A stretch of 64,000 bases of DNA from Asterias amurensis. Its lineage: Eukaryota; Echinodermata; Asteroidea; Forcipulatida; Asteriidae. Where the stretch lies: assembly GCF_032118995.1 (NCBI RefSeq), contig NC_092652.1:27921339-27985338 (forward strand), given 5' to 3'. The position numbers and the translations under genes were made by a program. The notes beneath the pieces are model-generated. The model made no database searches, was not told the origin of the DNA, and was given only the letters and a program-made list of their open reading frames with translations. This document shows, piece after piece, positions 11,303 to 23,150 of this stretch (positions within the stretch are counted from its first letter, which is position 1; every line of letters begins with the position of its first letter).

Positions 11303-12139
11303 CAAGGTAATAAATACACTCAAACTTGCGCCAAACAAAAATTCTCTGGATGAAAGTTTATTGCTGTGAGTCTTTAGTCATGTGCAAGATTTTATGTATC
11401 TTCCTGTTTTAAAGGACGTGCTATAAAGATCAGCTAGGGATTACCTCGTCGAATAAAAAGTATAGCATACCAATACTATACTATTACACACTTATGTAAT
11501 AGTATTTAGCGCATATTTAACGTTACAATAATTCACATCAAACTTTCGTCAAAATGCCGACCAATCAGGAGGTCCTTGTGAAAGAACCCATCGACATTAT
11601 ATTTTTGTAATAAAACGGTGAATTTGGCATCAGCAGTGGTATTGTTTTTGGTCTCAGAAAATCCATGATCACCGTCAATAACCGCTGGGCAAGTTAAAAC
11701 ACTGGGTGGCTTTGGGTTATAGGGAGGTTCAGAGTTGTTTAATTTTGCTTGGTAAAAATTTGGTTTGGTTATTATGGGCTTGAAATGTATGTAGACTGAC
11801 TAGAATACGATTAGATGTTGTGATTCCATGCTATTGCTTCCAACTATAATAAGATAAATTTCCTTTGATTTTAAACAGCTCAGTGATTCTTGTGAGATCG
11901 GGATCCGCCACAAAGACCGTGTCATGACGGAGCAGTACACGAGAGAGCATATTTTACATAAGCTGTGAATAGTTGAGCAATCAATGCTCAAGAGAAAATG
12001 GAAATAATTATTCTTAATAGCAAAGCAAAAAAAAAAAAAAAAGCCAAAACAACCCAACTAGACTAGATGCAGCTATGGGTTTAGATTTACGAAGTTTGTA
12101 TGCATAAAATAGGGACTGATTTGCCTTGATAGACTACCC

Positions 12140-12290
12140 CATGTAAATCTCGTTGCGGTACCCGTTGCTAATAGGAATCGAACTGCCGCTCTACCGGGCA
12201 ATCTCGGTGGTCTAGAAATTGCAAAGCTCATGGGTTCGAATCACACCCGAGTAACATGCCTCGGGAAAGTACTGAGTATGCAGATATGGG
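12140..12290 (+). repeat. tRNA-related dispersed repeat
   Basis: GGTACCCGTTGCTAATAGG, GGGCAATCTCGGTGGTCTAG and a B-box-like GGGTTCGAATC are shared in order with 52630-52760. This indicates a SINE-like family. Confidence 0.5.
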
Positions 12291-12296
12291 TACAAC

Positions 12297-12687
12297 TTAA
12301 AGGAACACGTTGCCTTGGATCGGTCGAGTTGGTCTTTGAAAATCATTCTGTAACCGTTTGTTGTAAAATTTATATGGTTAGAAAGATATTGTAAAAGTAG
12401 AATACAATGATCTACATATATATGCCTCGAAATTGCGTGGTTTTCTTTTTACCCTGTCGACTAACACGGTCGGCCATTTATGGGAGTCAAAATTTTGACT
12501 CCCATAAATGGCCGACCGTGATAGTTCGCGACGTAAAAGGAAAACCGTGCAGTTTCGAGTGATACTTGTGTGGATCATTATATTCTACTTTTAAAACATC
12601 TTTCTAACCATATGCATTTCATAACAAACGGTTTCAAACACTTTTAATAGACCAACTCGTCCGATCCAAGGCAACGTGTTCCTTTAA
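12297..12687. repeat. TTAA MITE, family A, copy 3
   Basis: Full length, with TTAA at both ends. Its central palindrome around AAAATTTTGACTCCCATAAA is intact. It is inserted in the duplicated 3' block of the WAP gene. Confidence 0.9.
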
Positions 12688-13345
12688 GTCTGCTCACAAT
12701 AATATGGTGCAGGTATAGGTTGCGCATGACATAACAAACACATACATTAGTTCATAGCAGAAGGGTCAGACTCAGTGCAGGCTCATCAATGCATGGGGAA
12801 TGTACTGATTTCAGGGGATAGTGATGGAAGAATTTACTCATACTAAATGCAATTTACTCAGCAAATGAAATTATCCCAAACTATTGAATATTTTAATTTT
12901 TCTAAAACTCATACTCTCGTTACTGAAAAGAGTGAACTCTGTTGTCCGAGTGGTGGCGTTTTCGATCCTTTGAGAGTGAAAGTCAATCTGAAAAGAGTTG
13001 TCCGCCATACATGGCTCTTTGCAAGAGAGGTATGGCAAACAACTCTTTTACATAAAGAGAGTACCTGAAAAGTATTGAGTTTGGAAAAAAAGAAATAGAC
13101 CTAAGACTCCATCATTACAGATGATCAATTGGTGTTACTCAAAAAGAACAATTCAACAGTTTCTAACATGACTCTATGTTATTGCTATAAAAGAAAAATC
13201 CAGAAGATAAAACTTGTCAACGATATACCATTCTGATGTTATTTTACCCATTGCGTGGAATAATAACATACACTGCTTCCCTGTTATCTATAAGTGTGGT
13301 TTTAGAAGTTGATTTAAAGCTGTTGAATAAAAGGAATTTCGCAAA

Positions 13346-16020
13346 AATGATGTTTAACTCTTCACAAAAGAGTTGCTGGTTTTGTATTTGCTTCGCTTAA
13401 TTTAGATACCACGTGGTTACTGGTTGCTCGGGATAATCAGTAGGGGAAGTGTGGGCTTAGTAAGAAGGAAACAAATAAGACAGAGAATAAACTAGTACCC
13501 GGGTTCTTATGTTTTACAACTCGACGCCCTCCTAAAACCAAAGAGTCCACACGCCCATAAAAAGACACTTGAGTCCCTCGTGCTAAGTTAACGAGGGTTG
13601 TTAGAGGGTGATTCAATAGAGGGCGCTATCAGAAGAAGTTTGCACACAATATTTGCCACTTGGCACAGAATCTCAGGGGGAAAGAATCTCCTGCCACACC
13701 GGCCGGGCATCACATCGCCATGGCCGCTTTCGCAGATATTTTCAGATATTTTCAAGCTACATCAACATATCTCATGTATCTGCAGTCGTTTTCGTACTAA
13801 ACAAACACTGCAGTCTAAAGCTCTTGGTGCATTGCATATGAACGTTGAAAGTTTTATCAGCTTATACAAATTTAATAAGTTTGGTGATACCATCTACCTC
13901 CGTGGTGACACTAGACGGGGATCAAAATTACACAGCGCCCTCTATACATTACAAACGTGAACTTAGTCCGCAAGGATAAAGACAGGTCCGGGTACAGTGA
14001 TTCGTGCAGTGACATGAGCTTTCCATAGATGCTAAAACAGCACACTGTATCACGTCTCCAGTAGAATTTAACTGCATAAAGAACTATGTGAAACGTATGA
14101 GGTCAACGGTGAAAGTACACGCCGGTAACGGTCACCCGGGTCAGCCCCCAGTGCCCTGCTTGTGGAGTGGGTCACTTGGGGGTTAGACTGGGCTCCTGTC
14201 TTTATCCGCAAGGATTATTCACGAGCCTCAGAATGACATCAGACGTTCAGCCGTCAGGGCGAGTGTGATCGTTCATGGAGGAATAATTTATTCCTCCATG
14301 GATCGTTCGATAAGCTCTTATCAGCGGCTCACCCGACCCGAGTGAACACTGCGGGGTCGACCCAGGGAAGCTTATCGAACGCACCCATTGTATCATAATG
14401 TGTGCGCAAACGGCACTGGAACCAAGACTGTGAAGATTTGCAGATTACAGACATTATCGCAAAAAACTTCAAAATAATGGGAGAATACAGAGAAGTCTCG
14501 GATTTACCGAAATATGAGTAAATGACCCTGGAATATTTTTCGATTATTTTCCTGTGTGGATAAAGTGCTGCTGGCCGCAAAAACGATCAATTATTTTTTT
14601 GATAACATCATATATCATGGAGGTCTAATTCTATCTCCATGATCATATCGGCTAAGTAAACCCTTCAATGATTGTGCCAATTATTGAGTTGTGAAACTGT
14701 GGGTAAATACAGAGTGGAAGATATACTCATTGCCCTTTTGTGATCTTGTCACCAATCGTCCCACCATGGAGACTTTGGAAAAGCCTCCTCCGTTCCACCA
14801 TCACCACCGATGTGTAGTAGCTGCTTGATGATCGGGCTAATAATAAAAGCAACTGTCACTTCTAGCATGGAGCATGGAGGAATAAATTCCTCCCGGCATG
14901 GAGGAAGGAACCTCCATGCTTCTAGCCTTACTCTATGCTTATACTATAGCAAGATGAAGCAAAATCCAGCCCCCCCCCCCCCCCCCCCCCCCCCTCCACG
15001 GTGTGGTCAGCGCTGCCGGCATCAAAACCCCTGATGTAAACCGAACCGAGATTGCGTAAGAACATTACACGCTGTGGTGTGCCTCACAAGTTAGTGGAAG
15101 CAGCATTATTCATTGATAGCCCGGCTTTGTGTATTGACATTGGGACTATAGAATATTAGCCATTCAGACATGATCTTTGTCCAGAGCATATGAGCTTCTT
15201 TGCTGCGGAGCGATCATGATGATGTGTGTGTGTCGTCACTAAGGTAAACAAGCATGACTCACTGAGATAAATAATTGATTCAAGAGCGCTTTCTTAAGTC
15301 TCCTCAAAAGTTGAAACCCGTCGTGACTGTAGCCTTTAGTTTTACAATAGTAATTGCATGGACCCCCAAAAAGTTATTATTCAAAAGAATTTGATGGCAT
15401 GAATTATGATAGTCATTTTGGCGCAAATTTTCCCCAGTATGGTGCGCCAAGGGGTAGGGGCAAGGGGAATTTCCCCATTCTGCTCCAAGTTGTACTAATT
15501 CTTTCAATAATTTAGACAACCAAAATAGTTGTTTTTGTTCTCTCTTATTTGACATCAAGGCTTCACCGAAGCTCCCTTGCCGTACAAATGTCGACTGTCG
15601 GTTGCTTCATGATAACTTTGAGTTAAAAAATGCCGACATTTCTGGATTGGGGTCGAACTATACCCTTTTCTTTCTTTCTTTCTGTTTTTATAAACATCAC
15701 AAGGTCGGATGGCCACTCAGGTGAGGGCTACACTTTTTAGTTGGTGACCCAAACCAGCTGTCACATGGTTGGCCCTTGCTATTTCTACCTCATGCATATA
15801 CCTATTCTTGATAGTTGCCGATATCGCAACACGATTTATTGGAGAAGACATGTATCACACAAACATCTGGATCAAAACAACCCGGATTTCTTGACTTGCT
15901 CCAGTCAGCCTCTCCATAAACGTTTTCAAAATGTTTGTCTTGGTTGTTTCAAGAGTCTCAATCCCCTGGTTCGGTATCATCATCGCAGAGGTCGGTAACG
16001 GACAACGAAGAATCATGTCA
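13346..16020. other. Non-coding region with small hairpins and a poly-C run
   Basis: No gene recognised. Inverted pairs are visible: CCGCAAGGATAAAGACAGG (about 13970) against CCTGTCTTTATCCGCAAGG (14195), CATGGAGGAATAA hairpins at 14275-14300 and 14866-14920, and AGAGGGCGCTAT near 13617 facing GCGCCCTCTATAC near 13935. A run of 25 C lies at 14970-14994. Confidence 0.6.
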
Positions 16021-16078
16021 AAACAATGTGAGAAACGGCTCCCTCTAAAGTAATGTAGTTTTTGCGAATGTGGTTAAA
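16021..16078. repeat. Family B MITE fragment
   Basis: CAATGTGAGAAACGGCTCCC and GTAGTTTTTG match the centre of the family B elements. Both ends are missing. Confidence 0.6.
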
Positions 16079-16664
16079 TCTCATGTTTATTTATTTATTT
16101 ATTTATTTATTTAATTATTTAAAGATCTTTATTCAGGATACAAAAATCAGCACAACAGCTGTATTACATCATGGTCCTGCATGTGTAATAAAAAATGAAC
16201 AAGGAAAACATTATTTAAAAAAAAAACCAGTCTGGGTAAAAATATTATTTTTCAATTAAAAAAAAAAAGAATAACTACAAGAGGATAAAATATACTTGAA
16301 CATTGATTTGTTTATACATTTTTATTTTTTAATTACCAAGACTTCAGACCCGAGGCATTTATTGGGTATCTTAAAGCACACAAACTTGTACAACAATGCT
16401 GTTTTTCCATTATTCGTTTGCAACTCCGATGACAAACTGAGTCAAAACAATTGTCACTTAATAGTAAAATATTATTCATTTGTACATGTAAATCTACAGA
16501 GCAATTTCCAAGTTCAAATGTGTTGACTAATACGCGCTGACCTACACACATTGAAGTTAAAAATACTGGGCCTTTTTTAGAAACCCCACTAAACATGTAT
16601 GTATGGTCTATCATTTACATTTGAGGCTTACCACATAAGTTACTTTTAAACAGAATGATTTCTC
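16079..16664. other. AT-rich intergenic sequence, possible 3' flank of the zinc-finger gene
   Basis: Contains a (TTTA)n stretch at about 16084-16115 and poly-A runs near 16215 and 16259. No coding evidence. Confidence 0.5.
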
Positions 16665-16832
16665 TCCAGTTTGGTCAAATTGATGGTCAGTCAGGTGATG
16701 ATTACAGCAAAGGATTTTCGACAATGGTGCCAAGAATGGTGAATGTTTAGGTCAGGCTATATTTTGAAAAATGTGTGAGCATGCTGATGGAGGGTCAGGT
16801 TATAATTCTGTGCGAAGGCTTATCTACAAATG
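16665..16832 (-). pseudogene. Decayed zinc finger(s) at the 3' end of the array
   Basis: After the stop of the finger gene the reverse strand still reads a finger in another frame (AFAQNYNLTLHQHAHT), with a lost start of the finger and a TAA inside. A small deletion around KHRL shifted the frame and created the present stop. More degraded finger-like sequence follows to about 16665. Confidence 0.7.
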
Positions 16833-18479
16833 TCACAAACGATGTTTCTCTCTAGTGTGGATGCTTTGATGGCCAGTCAGACTTGACTTCCATGCAAAAG
16901 CTTTTTCACAAATGTCACAAACAAATGGTTTCTCTCCAGTGTGGACACGTTGATGGATGGTCAGTTGATTCTTAAGTGTGAAAGCTTTTTCACAAATGTC
17001 ACAAACAAATGGTTTCTCTCCAGTGTGGACACGCTGATGGCCTGTCAGATGAGCCTTCTGTGTAAAATTTTTTCCACAAATATCACAAACAAATGGTTTC
17101 TTTCCAGTGTGGACACGATTATGGATGGTCAGGGTATCCCTTCGTGTGAAAGCTTTTCCACAAATGTCACAAACAAATGGTTTCTCTCCAGTGTGGACGC
17201 GGCATTGATGTTCGGTCAGTGGAGGCTTATGTGCAAAAGCTTTTCCACAAATGTCACAAACAAACCGTTTCTCTCCAGTGTGAACACGCTGATGAGAGGT
17301 CAGGTTAGATATCTGGGCGAAGGTTTTACCACAAATGTCACAAGCAAATGGTTTCTCTCCAGTGTGGACACGCTGATGGATGGTCAGGTATTCTTTACGA
17401 GAGAAAGTGTTTCCACAAGTAACACAAATAAATGGTCTCTTGCCTGTATGATATCTCAGGTGGATAGTGAGACTTCGTTGTTGTGTGTACTTGTTCCCGC
17501 AATAATCACAAGCAAAAGGTTTCTCTCCAGTGTGAACATCTAGATGGACTGTTAGAGACGTTTTATGTGAGAAAGCTTTACCACAAAGGTCACAAACAAA
17601 TGGTTTCTCCCCAGTGTGGACACGCTGATGGACGGTTAGATTAGCCTTCTGTGTGAAACGATTTCCACAGGTATCACAAACAAATGGTTTCTCTCGACTG
17701 TGTACATTACGCTGGTGAATAGTCAGTTGAGACTTCTGTGCAAAGGTTTTTTTACAAACACCACAGACATATGGTTTCTCTATAGCATGAACACGCTGAC
17801 CATGGTAGGTCAGGTAATACTTCTGAGCGAAGGCTTTTCCACAAATGTCACAAACAAATGGTTTCTCTCCAGTGTGAACACGCTGATGGACGGTAAGATT
17901 AGGTTTCTGTTTGAAAGCTTTTCCACAAATGTCACAAGCAAATGGTCTCTCTCCAGTGTGGACACGTTGATGGAGAGTCAGTTGTTGCTTTGATAGGAAG
18001 GCTTTTTTACAAAGGTCACAAACAAATGCTTTTTCTCCAGTGTGGACACGCTGATGTTTGATCAGTGAAAGCTTATGTGCAAAAGCTTTTTCACAAACGT
18101 CACAAACAAACGGTTTCTCTCCAGTGTGTTTACTCAGATGGATGGTAAGATTAGGTTTTCGTGCGAAAGCTTTTCCACAAATGTCACAAGCAAATGGTCT
18201 CTCTCCAGTGTGGACACGTTGATGGAGAGTCAGTTGTTGCTTTGTTAGGAAGGTTTTTTTACAAAGGTCACAAACAAATGGTTTCTCTCCAGTGTGGACA
18301 TACTGATGGAGGGTCAGTGAAAGCTTATGTGCGAAGGCTTTTTTACAAATGCCACAAGCAAATGGTTTCTCTCCAGTGTGGACACGCTGATGGACTTTTA
18401 GGTCACGGTTGTTTGCAAAATCTTTTCCACAAACGTCACAAACAAATGGTTTCTTTCCAGCGTGGTTAGGCTGATTCAT
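16833..18479 (-). CDS. C2H2 zinc-finger protein, 19 fingers (548 aa)
   Basis: A single open frame of 19 consecutive C2H2 fingers joined by TGEKP-type linkers, reading CDICGKAF...LT.HQRVHTGEKPF. Such arrays bind DNA sequence-specifically in the nucleus, and transcriptional regulation is inferred. There is no N-terminal effector domain in the frame. Fingers 2-4 and 5-7 repeat the same three finger types (HKLSL, KQQL, KPNL at the contact helix), a recent three-finger duplication. Fingers 8, 9 and 15 have one extra residue before the final His. Finger 12 has YCGNKY in place of the usual pattern. The ATG lies in what was the His position of a dying finger, 12 nt after an in-frame TAA, so this may not be the true start: an upstream exon could splice in, or the protein may be N-terminally shortened. 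Live gene or recent pseudogene remains open. Confidence 0.8.
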   Translation of the reverse strand: MNQPNHAGKKPFVCDVCGKDFANNRDLKVHQRVHTGEKPFACGICKKAFAHKLSLTLHQYVHTGEKPFVCDLCKKTFLTKQQLTLHQRVHTGERPFACDICGKAFARKPNLTIHLSKHTGEKPFVCDVCEKAFAHKLSLIKHQRVHTGEKAFVCDLCKKAFLSKQQLTLHQRVHTGERPFACDICGKAFKQKPNLTVHQRVHTGEKPFVCDICGKAFAQKYYLTYHGQRVHAIEKPYVCGVCKKTFAQKSQLTIHQRNVHSREKPFVCDTCGNRFTQKANLTVHQRVHTGEKPFVCDLCGKAFSHKTSLTVHLDVHTGEKPFACDYCGNKYTQQRSLTIHLRYHTGKRPFICVTCGNTFSRKEYLTIHQRVHTGEKPFACDICGKTFAQISNLTSHQRVHTGEKRFVCDICGKAFAHKPPLTEHQCRVHTGEKPFVCDICGKAFTRRDTLTIHNRVHTGKKPFVCDICGKNFTQKAHLTGHQRVHTGEKPFVCDICEKAFTLKNQLTIHQRVHTGEKPFVCDICEKAFAWKSSLTGHQSIHTREKHRL

Positions 18480-18775
18480 GATCAGGTGTTGTTACCACAA
18501 GTATTACACAAATAAATGGTCTCTTGCCAGTATGATATCTTAGATGCACAGTAAGATGTCCTTTATGTTTGTTCTTGTAGTGCAATAGTTAAAATAAAAT
18601 TGAACACTCTGATGACTGGTCAGGTAGACTTTACGGTTGGAGGCTTCTCCAAAAATGTCCGGTTTTCCTCTATTGTGAACACCGAGACGTTTTGTCAGTG
18701 ACACAGAAAACTTTTCTCTAGTTTTAACTCGCTGATTGTCTCGCGGGCTGGCCTTACACCCAAGAGAGAAAATTC
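18480..18775 (-). pseudogene. Decayed fingers upstream of the array
   Basis: The reverse strand encodes fragments such as GHLTVHLRYHTGKRPFIC, then a frameshift before the second cysteine. Further up come LTKRLGVHNRGKP and VYLTSHQSV, without intact cysteines. At least two or three more fingers once lay at the N-terminal side. Confidence 0.75.
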
Positions 18776-20604
18776 CACATTATGTCACACACAATGGACT
18801 TGTTCCTGTCTAGAAATTATGATGTTTTCTTCAGTCGATAGTTTAACCATAATTGTAAAAAACAAGTAGCTTTTCCCCAAGGTTGATACTCAGACGTTGC
18901 GTGCTTTTTTGTAAAGATGACCCAACTTCTGAAGGAAAAAAGAAAAGAAAATGACAAAATTGTGTGATTTTAAAGAATCAAGAAAGGCTTTATGATAATA
19001 ATTGTTTTGAGTAATTCCAATAGTGTCCACTGCCTTTAAGATACACCAAGTGAGAAGTGTCAGTGCCTTTAAAAGTTATGGGAAACCCCTGAATTGAATG
19101 CATCCACCCTGAAGTGTATAATAACCTACAATGTAGAAAACTAAACAATGCCATAACGTCCTTAAAAATCATTGGTGCACTACAAGAAACTTGGGGTTGT
19201 AGTCTTACAAAGCTTTTATTGAGAACTGAAACATTTGAATTTCCACCATGATGTAATGCTGGCTGAATTTTATTAGAAAATGAATAAGTCTTTAAGAAAT
19301 GGTAATGGAAGAATGTCCTTGCTAGGAAGCCCCAAAATACGCTAACCTTAGTGTACACTCACAGACCGGACGTTGTTTCACCCAAATTCTGGACGACAGA
19401 GAATACTTCAGTTTGGCGCATGATCCCTTACATTGATCTCAATAGTCAGTATTTCCTTATCGCGTAATTTTTTCCCCAGGAAAGATGAGGGCCGCTTAGC
19501 ATAAATGGTCATGTTTTACCTTCTTTCTCGGTTGCGCAGTACCTACCAAGCCTGTCAAAAGTACCCTCTAATTGTTTGCACCATACTGTGTCTCCATGCC
19601 AGCTTCATGCGTTAACACGAAAGATGAAAGTCTTCCATCTTTGATCACACCACTACTGAGTGCATGCTTGGTTGGATATATATAATGCACCACGTGAGAA
19701 AGTAGGTAAAACACTCATCCTCCCTAGGAAAAGAATACGCTTAGGTTAGAATTTGTTACAGCCCTTCGCTTCTCCCGCCACGTTACGAAAAAGCGCCCTT
19801 ATAATAATAATATGGCGATTGGCGGGAGGTACGCCAGCATGTAGCCCAGGTTGGACTCCTCCGTTGCATTCAATGCGACAGAGTCCAGGGTATAAAGGTC
19901 CTGCCGTCGATTTCACGAAGATGCTTTGTAGCGGTGAGTTTGGTGAAATCAACGGCTGTACCATTGCGAAAAAACAACATTTTGTAAAAATATTTTTACC
20001 TGACTCAAGAAGCTGAACTTTAACTCACATGTTCCTTGTAGTCGGAACTCCAAGATGGCTTTTTTTTTAATTGTTGATATTTCTCCTTTGGTGTCAATAT
20101 TCTGGAAAAGAAAATTTAGCGGGAAAAATCAGCATTTGTAGTGGTGGTTAAACGGAGTAGTTGGGGACTTAATTACGGTAAGAATTTATCATTATAAACA
20201 ATTTTGGAGATTGCGGAGTTGATTTTCTGTCGCCAACAGGGCCGATGAGAGTTCAATAAGGACACATGACATATAGAGCCTAGTTTCATAAGTTTTGGCG
20301 AGATAGAGAAAAAAAAAAAAGGAGATTTGCATAATTGCAAAATTCAACTAACCAGAAGCGTTAATGTCGTGAGGCATATAAACCTTTGAGGTTGGGAAAC
20401 GATAGCTCTATGAATGAGTAGGCCAGCAACAGCATCACATCACGCATGCAAACTATTATTTTAGTTTTAACTTGAGAATGATGGTGATACTGATATACTT
20501 TCCTGGTGTCATGTGTTTTCAGTAGGATAACAGGAAAATTGTTCACGATCAAAAACTAAATATTTTTTCTCAAATCATCTATCCAATTTTTTAACAACAA
20601 AACT
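18776..20604. other. No gene recognised
   Basis: Contains a small family B fragment (19003-19075). At 19.75-19.99 kb there is a more GC-balanced stretch with GGTATAAAGG at 19889 and a diffuse inverted repeat (TGGACTCC near 19853 and GAGTCCA near 19881). At 20050 an AAGATGGC YY1-like site is seen. This could be a promoter region, but no exon is supported. Confidence 0.4.
19003..19075. repeat. Family B MITE fragment (terminus)
   Basis: TTTTGAGTAATTCCAATAG and TGTCCACTGCCTTTAA are the terminal sequence of family B. The rest of the element is missing. Confidence 0.65.
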
Positions 20605-21486
20605 TTCACTTCATGGTGTGTTGAAATTTTTAAAGTTTTGGTTTTACGTTGCGAGAGACAGTCCGCCATTAACAGTGCTTATGCATGCACGAAATCGGAG
20701 CAACGTCATATGTTTTCACACCTTTCATTGGTTGGTATTTTATTGAATATTCAGAAGCTAGTATGGCGTGCAAAATAAATCAAAAATATTATTCATTTGC
20801 TACTTAACAAATTTAATTACATATTTGTCCTAAGGCATTATGGCTACTATATTAGAATCCAGAGATATCATAAGGCATGAAAGTAAAACACCCCCCCCCC
20901 CCTGATGCACTCACACTTCACAACAATCCGTTTTCCCCCATTTCAGACCAGTAATGTCTGGTTTCAGGAGATAAGAAACCAATTTATGATATTTTCTCTT
21001 TAATGTAGACTTAATATTTATTACGCTTATCGGAAATAACAGTTATGCAGTAAATAAATAAAAAATTGTCATTTTCACTTAAAATATTTTAATATTTTCC
21101 CCACATTTGCACACCATAGAATCCCAAATAGTAACCAACTCACGTGATCCATCTAGTGACTAAAGCAGAATGAAACTCAATCTAGCAGATACTAATTTTG
21201 TTTTGAACTTTCAAGGTTGGATGATGTTTCTTTGACTCATTTGAATGTTGGCATAATAATGCACTAGTGATTAGTACCAAAAATCAATCACTTTATAAAT
21301 GTTTGAGCATAACCAACGACAGGAAACTTTATTCTCAGCATGATTACGCCTGATGAAAATACAATCCGTGAGTAAACTGCATAGCTTCTGTCACCGGTGC
21401 AGCTTGCACAATTTCGCGGTAAACGGGAATCAAAGTTGGGGACCGAAAACATATGAGGGTCGATAACGTATGACGCTACGATACTA
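20605..21486. repeat. Segmental duplication or unknown repeat, copy 1
   Basis: Direct copy of 24178-25100 in the same orientation. Shared landmarks, in order: GTGTTGAAAT, GTTGCGAGAGA, ATTGAATATTCAGAAGCTAG, CCCCCATTTCAGACCA, GCACACCATAGAATCCCAAA, GGATGATGTTTCTT, ATGACGCTACGATAC. It contains a C run at 20891. No coding sequence seen. Confidence 0.85.
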
Positions 21487-22150
21487 CTAGTACTACTACA
21501 GTTCAATTCATTCAATCAATTACAAACCGGTCATTTGTACTAAAAATAGTAAAATTATCCTGCTTACATTTACAAAAGGTTACAGATGGTAGACTCTGGT
21601 AGACTGTGACCAATAATAGGCACTCAACTATTCAACAACCGAACTTATCATCACGTTGGTTAGGATAAAACAAAACAGGACAAAGATAGATGATGCGTTC
21701 ACTACCTTATTGAACTGGTACTCAAGCTTCTTGCACACAGCACGCAGTTGACATGTTGCAACGCCCCCTATAGTTCAGAATTAGCAAGTAAGGTTAAGCA
21801 TGGGTTAAGCCCAGTTGTCACACGGGGCAATTTACTGCCGGCAATTTTTTTCTGGCAACGTTGAGGCAACTTTTGTTGCCGCAACTTTGATAATTTTCAG
21901 CCATTCCTAAGCGGGCCGGCAATCAAAACGATGTACTAGAATAATTTGAAAAACGCTTGTGGAAGTGTCACAAAAAAGGTTCAAAACCCTAATAACTCCA
22001 AATTGTGACTCTAGTATAGGTTTTCTCGGTCAATTTCAGCAAGAGTGTTTTAAAAAATTTTACCATTGGAATATTTGTTTACCTTTTTGGGGGGTTAGCA
22101 TGATTATTCGTTTTTAATCTTCATTATTGTTTTTTAATCTTATTTATATG

Positions 22151-22449
22151 TTAAAGGCACTGGACACTATTGGTACTTACTCAAATTAGTTTGTAGCATA
22201 AAAACTTAGTTGGTAAGTAATCTTCCACTTTTAAAATAATACACGAATTTGATTTTGAGATCTCAGAATTAGATTTTGAGGTTCTGAAACCAAGCAGAAA
22301 GCACACAACTTTGTGTGACAATGGTATTTTTTTCTTTCACGACTAATCGAGTTCAAATTTTCACATGATTTTTACTTTGTGCATATGTTGAGATGCACCA
22401 AGTGACAAGACAGGTCTTTGACAATTACCAACAGTGTCCAGTTTCTTAA
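22151..22449. repeat. TTAA MITE, family B, copy 2 (internally deleted)
   Basis: Begins TTAAAGGCACTGGACACTA and ends ACAGTGTCCAGTTTCTTAA. It is shorter than the full family B length because part of the centre is missing. Confidence 0.8.
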
Positions 22450-22761
22450 CAAAAAAATCAGTATGGGACATTTGCATTCTTTTCAATCGATCAGGTATGC
22501 CTTTTTGAACTAATAATATATTCCCATGTAATCAAGTATAGGCCTAAGGCAGTTTGTAAAGGCAGACTGATATCAGTTAATTTGTAATGGTGAAGTTTGA
22601 GACTGCAAGTTACAGACAAAGATGCATAATATAGTTCCATTGTTTACTTTTTATTCATCTTCCTCAGTGCTCAGCGCTAGACAACAATGTGAACAGTATG
22701 ATGGTATACTTTAGACAGAAAAATGACATTAATCAAGAAATTATTCAAAAAGAAAATAAGA

Positions 22762-23150
22762 TTAAAGGAACACGTTGCCTTGGATCGGTCGAGTTGGTCT
22801 TTGAAAAGCGTTGTAACCGTTTTTTATAAAATGCATATGGGTAGAAAGATGTTGTAAAAGTAGAATACAATGATCCACACAATCATGCCTCGAAATTGCG
22901 TGGTTTTCCTTTTACCTCGTCGACTTACACGTCGGCCATTTATGGGGGTCAAAATTTTGACTCCCATAAATGGCCGACCGTGTTAGTTCGCACAGTAGAA
23001 GGAAAACCACGCAATTTCGAGGCAAACTTGTGTGGATCATTGTATTCTACTTTTAAAACATCTTTCCAACCATATGCATTATATACAAAACGGTTACAAA
23101 CGCTTTTGTTTTGACCAACTCGTCCGATCCAAGGCAACGTGTTCCTTTAA
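22762..23150. repeat. TTAA MITE, family A, copy 4
   Basis: Full length with TTAA ends. Nearly identical to the copy at 25535-25924, including shared variants such as ATATACAAAACGG and the missing base in ACACGTCGGCC. The pair is young or has been homogenised. Confidence 0.92.

Larger units (their letters stand above)
11881..13345 (+). other. Putative 3'UTR or terminal exon, with nested repeats
   Basis: It begins after TTTTAAACAG and is paralogous to 1492-2240, ending at an AATAAA (13326-13331) in the same TTGAATAAA context. Two later insertions, a tRNA-related repeat and a family A MITE, lie inside. It was probably the 3' end of the WAP/antistasin gene before these insertions. Whether it is still transcribed is unknown. 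Confidence 0.35.

Noticed and set aside
16941-18469. Plus-strand frames opposite the zinc-finger array
   Set aside because: Antisense shadows of the regular 84-bp finger period.
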